From Bacteroidales bacterium UBA4912 (lineage in GTDB: Bacteria; Bacteroidota; Bacteroidia; Bacteroidales; Dysgonomonadaceae), in the NCBI GenBank assembly GCA_002398875.1, contig DHCC01000075.1:1-5859 (forward strand): a stretch of 5,859 nt of DNA. The letters are read 5' to 3'. A program made the translations under genes and the position numbers. Below the pieces are notes generated by a model that was given only the letters and a program-made list of their open reading frames with translations, had not been told where the DNA came from and made no database searches. Below are positions 1 to 5,859 of the stretch, piece by piece (within the stretch, counting starts at the first letter, position 1; every line of letters begins with the position of its first letter).

Positions 1-35
1 GACAGGAGCAGGGAGAAAAGTGTTCTTTTTCTCAT
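1..35 (-). CDS. Start of a further exported protein gene (partial, 3' part outside window)
   Basis: An ATG at 35-33 opens a frame that runs off the window edge and reads MRKRTLFSLLL plus a Ser codon (TC with any third base). A basic n-region (RKR) followed by a leucine/phenylalanine-rich stretch is how an export signal peptide begins. The gene lies on the same strand as the three sus-like genes and about 76 nt beyond the stop of the SusF/SusE-like gene, so it probably belongs to the same locus. In the classic starch locus this position holds an outer-surface alpha-amylase (SusG), so a glycoside hydrolase or another surface lipoprotein is plausible; that is inference from gene order only. No Shine-Dalgarno sequence precedes the ATG; the leader is A/U-rich. 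With only 11 full codons visible, a chance frame cannot be excluded. Confidence 0.6.
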   Translation of the reverse strand, partial: MRKRTLFSLLL

Positions 36-40
36 TGCTG

Positions 41-88
41 AAAATATTTTAAAAAGTCTGAAGCTATTATTTAAACAGCCTCAGACTT
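41..88 (-). terminator. Intrinsic terminator-like hairpin after the SusF/SusE-like gene
   Basis: Read as minus-strand RNA, AAGUCUGAGGCU (88-77) pairs with AGCUUCAGACUU (65-54) to give a 12-bp stem with one G-U wobble (positions 80 and 62) around an 11-nt A/U-rich loop. A run of five U follows (55-51, the first two inside the stem), then AAAAUAUUUU (50-41). The wobble pair forms only in minus-strand RNA (plus-strand RNA would have an A-C mismatch), and no T-run follows on the other side, so the element is oriented to act on the sus transcript. The stem begins 23 nt after the stop codon. The U-tract is short and interrupted, and the next gene starts only 18 nt after the stem, so partial rather than complete termination is likely. 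An RNA-stabilising 3' hairpin is the alternative. Confidence 0.75.
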
Positions 89-111
89 AATACCAAAATA
101 TCAATTTTTCA

Positions 112-1560
112 TTATTTTATTGAGCCTGTATTGTCGTCAAAATGTAATGTTACAATCTGACCGGTGGTTCCTTTTATTTCTGCCTGGTCGCCTCCATCGT
201 TTCTGTACTCTATTGTAGTCCCGAAAACATTGAATTCGGCGTTCCACCAATCAGGTATCCAAGCATGGTAAACATACATTCTTATTTTTCCGTCGGCTTT
301 TAGAGGAGGTGAAACCAGAGTCTTGGCTTCAGCATTTACAGTAAACAGATTTGCCTCAGCATTACTGTCCCAGCCACCAAAAGCATCTCCAATACCATAA
401 ACTTTAACAGGAACAATTGATAATTTCTTTTCTTTGTTTCTCAAGTCCAATACAATTGTATATATTCCTGAGGCTGCGATTGACATATTTCCGCCACTTT
501 CGGTAACTGTCACTCCATCTGCATCGAAACTGGTTATTTCATCGAATCCCAGATTGGTATTACCCCAGTTTGCATTGGATAGTTTAAATCCTTTACCTCC
601 TTCAACAGAAAGAATCTTCCAGTATATTCCTACATTATTACCTCCCCCTGCAAGTTTATGCATTTCTGCAGCAGCAATGGTTCCAGGTGTTTCCCACCCG
701 TATGTTGTAGCATCTCCAACCAGATACATCTTTTCTGGATATTCTGGAGGAATTATTGCCTCTCCTATTATGTCGAATGAGGCGTTGAATATTCGTGTCC
801 TCAAATCGTAATGGATTGTAAATTCAAATTCTCCACCTACTTCGGTCGTAAAGTTCGGACCACCTGGCCTTACCTGACTCATGGCGTTTTCAATCAGCGG
901 TGACTGCGATGTACCTAAATTACCTAGGTCTGTAAATATTCTTGCAGTTGTTCCATCCTTAATATTTATATAGTTGCCCCAATCACCTCCATAACGGAAT
1001 TTATATTCGCCAGGTGTCATATTTAATTTGCCTTCCCATGATATGGTTAATTTATCGTCATATGAGGCATCGCTTAACTCAGTCTCATCGCCCCAGCCCA
1101 GAGGTGTTGAAGCACCGATTACTCCATAGTTTACAGGCAGAATATTTACCTCTTTCAAAGCGGTGTTAACAATAACATAATAGAAACCGTCATTACTTAC
1201 TTTAAGAGGTGTAGCATCCTGAGTCAACGTGTAAACTGCAAGTGAAGCATCTTTCTTTACTTCACCACCATTGCCGTATTTTACGACTTCATTCAGATCA
1301 CTTGCAATAGAAATTGTAAAATCCCCGCTTGCTTTTAACCATGTGTAAATACCAACCAACTCAGGCATTTCTTTAACATCCCCGTCCAGAGGTACTGTTT
1401 TTAAAGAAGATGCAGGTGCTTCGGCACTATAGACCGTTGCCGTGCCGGTTATATATACTCCTTGCTGAATATCTTCAACAATAGTCCAGTTTTCATTGTC
1501 GCTGCATTGCGCTATAAGAGGCAACAACAATAATAATATATATTTATATAAATGTTTCAT
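112..1560 (-). CDS. SusF/SusE-family surface glycan-binding lipoprotein
   Basis: This 482-residue protein probably binds polysaccharide at the cell surface and has no visible enzymatic motif. A short n-region (MKHLYKY) and a leucine-rich core lead to a lipobox ending IAQC, so Cys19 is the likely lipidated residue; SDNEN after it resembles the acidic surface-export signal of Bacteroidota lipoproteins. Four similar beta-rich modules follow: about 34-142 (starts VYITGTA), 145-265 (YGVIGASTPLGWG), 278-385 (MYLVGDATTYGWE) and 387-482 (VYGIGDAFGGWD). The last three share a Gly...Gly-Trp opening typical of SusE/SusF starch-binding domains. The last module has an aromatic patch (W434, W438, W439) and a GGDQ motif (456-459). 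The length is close to that of SusF from Bacteroides thetaiotaomicron (about 485 aa, from memory), longer than SusE. The ATG is set by the signal peptide and lies 11 nt after the SusD-like stop. The family call is firm; the alpha-glucan substrate is inference, and binding of another glycan is possible. Confidence 0.87.
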   Translation of the reverse strand: MKHLYKYILLLLLPLIAQCSDNENWTIVEDIQQGVYITGTATVYSAEAPASSLKTVPLDGDVKEMPELVGIYTWLKASGDFTISIASDLNEVVKYGNGGEVKKDASLAVYTLTQDATPLKVSNDGFYYVIVNTALKEVNILPVNYGVIGASTPLGWGDETELSDASYDDKLTISWEGKLNMTPGEYKFRYGGDWGNYINIKDGTTARIFTDLGNLGTSQSPLIENAMSQVRPGGPNFTTEVGGEFEFTIHYDLRTRIFNASFDIIGEAIIPPEYPEKMYLVGDATTYGWETPGTIAAAEMHKLAGGGNNVGIYWKILSVEGGKGFKLSNANWGNTNLGFDEITSFDADGVTVTESGGNMSIAASGIYTIVLDLRNKEKKLSIVPVKVYGIGDAFGGWDSNAEANLFTVNAEAKTLVSPPLKADGKIRMYVYHAWIPDWWNAEFNVFGTTIEYRNDGGDQAEIKGTTGQIVTLHFDDNTGSIK

Positions 1561-1571
1561 CTTTGTTATAA
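1561..1571 (-). promoter_or_regulatory. SusD-to-SusF/SusE junction with A/T-rich translation start region
   Basis: The 11-nt spacer reads TTATAACAAAG on the minus strand just before the ATG. It has no Shine-Dalgarno core, as is usual in Bacteroidota, where A-rich leaders commonly serve initiation. It is too short for an independent promoter, so the gene is translated from the upstream mRNA. The SusD stop codon lies within a small ATTAATTAATT repeat (1571-1581). Confidence 0.6.
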
Positions 1572-3191
1572 TTAATTAATTGAAGTATATCCGGGATTTT
1601 GAGATAAGTTGAGGTTCAACGATAATACATCTGCCGGAATTGGGAATACAGTTTTGTAGGGAGCTGACTCAGGCCTGTCAGAAATTGGCTGATGAAATTT
1701 GCCAAATCTAACCAGATCCTGTCGTCTTATACCTTCCCATGCAAATTCAAGCAACCTTTCATCAAGTATGTTATCAAGTGTTGCTGTTCTTGCAGTTGCA
1801 CCGGCTCTTTTTCTGACTTTTTGTAACTCAGCATCACCGTTCTGCCCTGCTCTTACCAATGCTTCTGATTTCATAAGCAGTACATCTGCGTAACGGAATA
1901 ATACCCAGTCGTTGTGAACCAGTTGTCCTCCTGCCTGAGCTGTAATATCAAATTCATATTTAGCCATTCTTGCACCGGCTGTTTTTTCATTGGTAGTTCC
2001 TGAAACGTCAAGAGCAATTGCATCTGGTTTGTATTCCAGTTCTTTGCTGCCATCCATTACTGGTTTCCCATCAGGTCCGTACACTTTACCTAAGAAATAG
2101 GTTTTTTCCATGCGAGGGTCAACGCTCCCTTTTCTAAAAATTGCTAAGGCTTCCTTGGTTGCAGATGCTCCATTCCAGCCATCTTGCGAGTATGCTTTTG
2201 CATGTGCATAATGTCTGGAACGAACTAAGTTCATGTTTCGTGCCGAATATAGGACGGGATCCATAGGGATTACAAAAATATTTTCCTTGGAGCTTTCATT
2301 CTCGACACTGAAGTTTTTTGAAAAATCATCCTCCAGCGTATACCCTAGGGCAGTTATAGAGTCGCAATATGCAATAGTAGCTTCCCATGGGGTTTTGCTT
2401 GCGCCGTTGATGGTGAATGATGCTGTTCCGTTTGGTATTCCATTATTATCGGTCCAATCATCATCGGAATAAACTTCGGCATTTAATGCTATTTTTGCCA
2501 TCAGATAAAAGGCTACGGGGCGGGTCATCCTTCCGTAATACTCTCCTTGTTTTGAGCTATTGGCAGTTGATAACAGGGGGATCGACTCTTCAAGTTCTTT
2601 TTTTACAAATGAGAAAACTTCAGATCTGTTATACTGTTTAACATCTGCAATCTTCATTGTTGCTGTTTCTACTATCGGAACACGCGCAAAGAGATCCATC
2701 AGATAGTAATAATACATCGCCCTGATAGCCTTGACCTCTGCTCTGTAGATAGGTAAATAATGATTATCGGGATTTTCCTCGATTAACGAATTAAGCTTAT
2801 CAATTGATTGATTGGTTTTTCCTATTACTCTGTAAAGATATTCCCAGCTGTTTTTAATAACTGAGTTGTCAGTCTTCCAGTTATGTTTAAAAATATCCTG
2901 CCATAAACCACCATCGTACCAGTCGCCGCCTCGTGTTGGCAAAAGAGCTTCATCAGCGGTGAACGTGTTCAGGTCATATATTCCCCTGTCAGGCCCGGCC
3001 AGTCCATTACCGCCTCCAGATCCTCCTATTTCTGTGTAGAGATTAGCTACGGTATTCAGGTAAATAAGCACAGGGCTTTTGAATGCTTCGTTCTCAGGCA
3101 TCTGGTCCTTAGGATCCTCATCCAGTGAACATGCCAAAAAACCAAATCCTGACGAAAGGATAATACTGTATATAAATATTTTAATTTTCAT
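1572..3191 (-). CDS. susD: SusD/RagB-family outer-membrane glycan-binding lipoprotein
   Basis: SusD-like proteins are helical, TPR-containing surface lipoproteins that sit as a lid on the SusC barrel and help capture oligosaccharides for import. This one has 539 residues, normal for the family. The signal peptide ends in lipobox FLAC with Cys21 as the lipidation site, followed by SLDED, an acidic surface-export-like tail. The N-terminal half shows a glycine-rich loop (54-70), the TRGGDWYDGG segment (86-95) and the helix AEVKAIRAMYYYYLMDLFAR (151-170), a familiar SusD pattern. The C-terminal half has WVLFRYADVLLMKSEAL (429-445), then DERLLEFAWEGIRRQDLVRF (477-496), YKTVFPIP (512-519) and the family ending QNPGY (531-535). 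The gene is intact. Its ATG lies 11 nt after the susC stop, so the partners are co-transcribed. Ligand residues cannot be assigned from sequence alone, so substrate is unknown. Confidence 0.96.
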   Translation of the reverse strand: MKIKIFIYSIILSSGFGFLACSLDEDPKDQMPENEAFKSPVLIYLNTVANLYTEIGGSGGGNGLAGPDRGIYDLNTFTADEALLPTRGGDWYDGGLWQDIFKHNWKTDNSVIKNSWEYLYRVIGKTNQSIDKLNSLIEENPDNHYLPIYRAEVKAIRAMYYYYLMDLFARVPIVETATMKIADVKQYNRSEVFSFVKKELEESIPLLSTANSSKQGEYYGRMTRPVAFYLMAKIALNAEVYSDDDWTDNNGIPNGTASFTINGASKTPWEATIAYCDSITALGYTLEDDFSKNFSVENESSKENIFVIPMDPVLYSARNMNLVRSRHYAHAKAYSQDGWNGASATKEALAIFRKGSVDPRMEKTYFLGKVYGPDGKPVMDGSKELEYKPDAIALDVSGTTNEKTAGARMAKYEFDITAQAGGQLVHNDWVLFRYADVLLMKSEALVRAGQNGDAELQKVRKRAGATARTATLDNILDERLLEFAWEGIRRQDLVRFGKFHQPISDRPESAPYKTVFPIPADVLSLNLNLSQNPGYTSIN

Positions 3192-3202
3192 GATTTTTTT
3201 AA
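3192..3202 (-). promoter_or_regulatory. SusC-to-SusD junction with A-rich translation start region
   Basis: The 11-nt spacer reads TTAAAAAAATC on the minus strand between the susC TAA and the susD ATG. It contains an A7 tract and no Shine-Dalgarno core. The spacing equals that at the next junction. There is no room for a promoter or terminator, which supports a single susC-susD transcript. Confidence 0.6.
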
Positions 3203-5859
3203 TTAGAAATTAATACTTAAACCTAATGAATAGGTGCGGGTTAATGGATAGAATCTTTTATCGTCCAATCCAAGCTCGCTATTAACAGTCGTACTGTTTA
3301 TCATTGGTGATAAACCGGAATAATTGGTAAATGTATGTAGATTATTTACTGATGCAGTTAACCGGATGCCATTTGCCCAATTTTTAATTTTATTAATGTC
3401 GAAGTTATAACCTAACGTAACATAGGCAATATGGAGATAATCGCCTTTTTCCAACCAGTAGTCGGTAACAGCACTGTCGAAAATTTTCATTTCGGGCGCT
3501 TCCGGTAAAACATTGTAGGTTGGAAAAGTATTCATGTTCATATAAGTAAGGGATGTTCCGTTGTAAACTTTATGTCCAAAAGCACCGTTTAACTGAGTTT
3601 GAATATCGAATGCCTTGTACCTGAAACTTATGTTTGAACCGACTAATACTTTAGGCATCGCCTGACCGGCAAAGTATCTGTCTCCGCCGTCTTTTATGTC
3701 GATATTCGGATCATCATCCAGATTAAGGATGTTGTATGAATAACTTCCCAGCCCATCGTTGATGATACCGTTCGATTTTGGTAAATAGAAAACGCCTAAT
3801 GGCTGACCTACCACCTGATAGGTTACGTATGTGTTCCCTCCCTGGAATCCGGCACCGTTAATTCGTGCTAACCTCATATATTCAGCAGCTTTAAGGTCTT
3901 GCCCCATGTAGTTGCCACTCAACGATAGAAGTTCGTTCTTCTGATATGCTATGTTCCCGGAAATATTTAATTCCATGTCTTTAGTCCTTATTGGAGTAAT
4001 TCCGAGCGATACCTCCAATCCACTATTTTTCATTTCACCCAGATTGGCTAGTAACTGAGGATGCACAAATGGGGGAACAGGGACATCGTAGTTGTACAAT
4101 AAATCTTTTGTCTTGGAATAGTAATAGTCGATTGTAGCTGTTAATTTTTTATCAAAAAAAGATGCATCAACCCCAGCATCGAACATATCTTTTGTTTCCC
4201 ATCTTAAATCGGGGTTTGCATTTCTATTGTAGCTATAAGTTACGGTTGGTACTCCGTTTACGCTTGTCAATCCCGAAGGGCCCATTAACAAAAGCGAATT
4301 ATACGCACTTATTGCATCTTGATTACCGGTACGTCCGTAACCAATCCTAAATTTAATTTCATTAATATCTTCAATATCTTTTAAAAACGGTTCTTCACTC
4401 ATAATCCATGCGAGTGATGCTGAGGGGAAGAATCCCCATTTGTCGTTTTTACCAAGTTTAGAGGAACCGTCGAAACGTGCGTTAACAGTAGCAATATACC
4501 GGTTGGCGTACATGTAATTCACTCGTCCCAGAAAAGAGTTCAAGTCATAACCGTTTTTAAAAGAATTTACGTCACCATACTTAACTACAGCACCGGCCTT
4601 AAGATTGTTATAACCGAAGAAATTTGTATCAAAACCACGTGCATTGGCTTCAAATCCTGAATAGGTATAACTTTGTCCCTCAACCAATGCTAAAGCATCT
4701 AACCGGCTGTTCTGAAAATTTTTTTTATAGTTCAGGCTCAAGTTACCCATAAGTATATTACTTCTGTTTAAACCTTTGTATGCTTTGCCTTTACCTTCTC
4801 TGATACCTTGTTTTATATTGGTGGGTATGTAATTCGTGTTTTCTTTTGAATTATAGGTGTAAGAGCCGAATGCAATAAAATTCAGATTATCATTTATTGT
4901 CCATGTCAACCGTCCATTTGTAGAAAAATAAGCGTTGTCTTCCCTGTCATTTATTGTTAAGCGCCCCAATGGGTTGTCAACTTCGTTTGCATTCGGGTCT
5001 TCAGGCCATGTGCCATCTGCGTTCTGTATGACCGGCAGAGTAGGATTGAATGAAGCGGCTGAGTAAAAAGTTTTTTGATAATCATTTACATATCTGCTCT
5101 CTTTCTTGGAACCGAACATGCCCATGTCTAATTTAAGTTTATTATCGAAAAACAATTGACTGCCATCAATTTTTGCAGTGTAATTCTGCATGCTATTGTT
5201 TTTGATTATACCCTTCTGGTCAATTACGCCCAGTGAAGCTCTAAAATTGGTCCCGTCTGAACCACCCCCGAACGAAATTCGATGGTTTTGGGTAAAGCCA
5301 GTTTGCATCATCTCATCCATAAAGTTGCTGTCAGCACCTCCATCCAGTGCATTCACATATCCCATTGATTGTACAGCTTCCCTGTATCCGGCTGCACTTA
5401 ACATGTTGATAGTCTTATAAACTTTTTCAACACCAAATGTTCCATCGTAATTTATAGATTTGGTGCCTGCTTTTCCCTTCTGTGTTGTGACAACGATAAC
5501 GCCGCTTGCTCCCCGCGAACCGTACTGAGCTGTTTCAGAAGCGTCTTTAAGAATAGTATAACTTTCAATGTCAGACGGGGAAAGAGCGTTTAATAGGCCT
5601 AAATCACCGAAAACACCGTCAATCACAACTAGAGGATCATTCCCTCCTGAAAGCGATGTTGTCCCTCTTATTCTAATTGCGGTTCCTGCAGTCGGGTCAC
5701 CCCCGGTCTTTTGAATATTTACTCCAGCTACTTTACCTTTTAATGCATCAAGAGGATTCGCGATCACTCCTGCATTCATGTCATCTCTGCCTACTTTTTC
5801 AACTGCACCGGAAATAGTGCGAGTACTACCCGTTGCATAGCCAATCACGACAACCTCCT
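3203..5859 (-). CDS. susC: SusC/RagA-family TonB-dependent outer-membrane transporter (5' end outside window)
   Basis: SusC-like proteins are outer-membrane beta-barrels that import oligosaccharides with energy from TonB-ExbBD, working with the SusD lid. The frame is open to the window edge: codons before the GTG at 5848 read E-V-V, giving EVVVIGY, the usual SusC TonB-box region. About 884 residues are visible; families usually reach about 1000, so the signal peptide and the carboxypeptidase-regulatory-like N-terminal domain probably lie upstream. Numbering from the Val at 5848: the plug spans about 1-126, with LKGKVAGVNI (36-45), IRIRGTTSLSGGNDP (58-72), VIDGV (75-79) and KDASETAQYGSRGASGVIVV (101-120). 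The barrel shows FDGSSKLG (459-466), WGFFPSASLAW (471-481), GYGRTGNQ (503-510), an Asp-rich loop at 709-724 and DYWLEKGDYL (796-805). It ends in SLGLSINF with terminal Phe, typical of outer-membrane barrels. No frameshift is seen. Substrate cannot be read from sequence. Confidence 0.96.
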   Translation of the reverse strand, partial: EVVVIGYATGSTRTISGAVEKVGRDDMNAGVIANPLDALKGKVAGVNIQKTGGDPTAGTAIRIRGTTSLSGGNDPLVVIDGVFGDLGLLNALSPSDIESYTILKDASETAQYGSRGASGVIVVTTQKGKAGTKSINYDGTFGVEKVYKTINMLSAAGYREAVQSMGYVNALDGGADSNFMDEMMQTGFTQNHRISFGGGSDGTNFRASLGVIDQKGIIKNNSMQNYTAKIDGSQLFFDNKLKLDMGMFGSKKESRYVNDYQKTFYSAASFNPTLPVIQNADGTWPEDPNANEVDNPLGRLTINDREDNAYFSTNGRLTWTINDNLNFIAFGSYTYNSKENTNYIPTNIKQGIREGKGKAYKGLNRSNILMGNLSLNYKKNFQNSRLDALALVEGQSYTYSGFEANARGFDTNFFGYNNLKAGAVVKYGDVNSFKNGYDLNSFLGRVNYMYANRYIATVNARFDGSSKLGKNDKWGFFPSASLAWIMSEEPFLKDIEDINEIKFRIGYGRTGNQDAISAYNSLLLMGPSGLTSVNGVPTVTYSYNRNANPDLRWETKDMFDAGVDASFFDKKLTATIDYYYSKTKDLLYNYDVPVPPFVHPQLLANLGEMKNSGLEVSLGITPIRTKDMELNISGNIAYQKNELLSLSGNYMGQDLKAAEYMRLARINGAGFQGGNTYVTYQVVGQPLGVFYLPKSNGIINDGLGSYSYNILNLDDDPNIDIKDGGDRYFAGQAMPKVLVGSNISFRYKAFDIQTQLNGAFGHKVYNGTSLTYMNMNTFPTYNVLPEAPEMKIFDSAVTDYWLEKGDYLHIAYVTLGYNFDINKIKNWANGIRLTASVNNLHTFTNYSGLSPMINSTTVNSELGLDDKRFYPLTRTYSLGLSINF
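5837..5857 (-). other. TonB-box region of the SusC-like transporter (coding)
   Basis: Minus-strand codons 5857-5837 encode EVVVIGY, which corresponds to the (D/E)EVVVIGYG segment found at the start of the mature plug region of most SusC-like transporters. This is where TonB is expected to contact the protein. The family's usual Gly after Tyr is Ala here (YATG). The match shows that the reading frame continues upstream and that the GTG at 5848 is an internal Val codon. Confidence 0.8.

Noticed and set aside
93..100. TATTTTGG on the minus strand as a Bacteroidota -7 promoter box for the downstream gene
   Set aside because: It matches TAnnTTTG imperfectly and no TTTG-type -33 box was seen at the expected distance. 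The region is A/T-rich, so such a match is expected by chance.
434..811. 125-codon plus-strand open frame
   Set aside because: It lies wholly antisense to the SusF/SusE-like gene, shows no family motif or signal peptide, and the minus-strand frame there is clearly the coding one. It is a shadow ORF.
1571..1581. ATTAATTAATT repeat as an operator or recombination site
   Set aside because: It covers the susD stop codon region in A/T-rich sequence, is very short, and has no second copy or flanking structure to suggest a function.
1699..2641. Several short open frames on the plus strand, and one on the minus strand (1871-2053), inside the susD region
   Set aside because: All overlap the continuous, motif-supported SusD frame, are 60-79 codons long, and have low-complexity or unrecognisable products.
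4162..5420. Short plus-strand open frames (4162-4350 and 5190-5420) inside susC
   Set aside because: They are antisense to conserved barrel and plug motifs of SusC and have no supporting start context or recognisable product.
5846..5859. GTG at 5848 as the true start of the transporter gene
   Set aside because: The frame stays open to the window edge and encodes the TonB box just before it. Starting here would leave an outer-membrane protein with no export signal.
1..5859. Mobile elements, CRISPR repeats, tRNA/rRNA genes or a new defence-type system
   Set aside because: No transposase motifs, long inverted or direct repeats, spaced repeats or RNA gene signatures were seen by eye. Almost all bases are taken by the sus-type genes.

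Overview
The window is a fragment of a Bacteroidota (Bacteroidetes) glycan-uptake locus, a polysaccharide utilization locus (PUL) of the Sus type. Evidence for this phylum is a SusC-like TonB-dependent transporter next to a SusD-like lipoprotein, acidic residues after both lipoprotein cysteines, A/T-rich translation starts without Shine-Dalgarno sequences, and moderately low GC (roughly 40% by eye). The genus cannot be told from the sequence.

All genes lie on the minus strand, so transcription runs from high to low coordinates. The order is: a susC-like gene (3203-5859, its 5' end outside the window), a susD-like gene (1572-3191), a SusF/SusE-family glycan-binding lipoprotein gene (112-1560), a hairpin with a U-rich tail (41-88), and the first 35 bases of another gene whose first residues look like the start of a signal peptide (1-35). 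Each of the two gene junctions upstream of the hairpin is exactly 11 nt, so the first three genes are almost certainly one operon. The plus strand carries only shadow ORFs.

From family knowledge, SusC is the outer-membrane barrel that imports oligosaccharides using TonB energy, SusD is the lipoprotein lid over it, and SusE/F-type proteins are surface lipoproteins that hold the polysaccharide near the cell. The SusF/SusE-family member suggests, without proving, an alpha-glucan (starch- or pullulan-like) substrate. In the classic starch locus the next gene is an outer-surface alpha-amylase, and the partial gene at 1-35 is in the right place for such an enzyme, but too little is visible to identify it.

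No new kind of system is visible. The points most worth a second look are the terminator-like hairpin placed just before the next gene start, the apparent four-module build of the SusF/SusE-like protein, and a Shine-Dalgarno/GTG look-alike at the window edge that would mislead gene callers about the start of susC.
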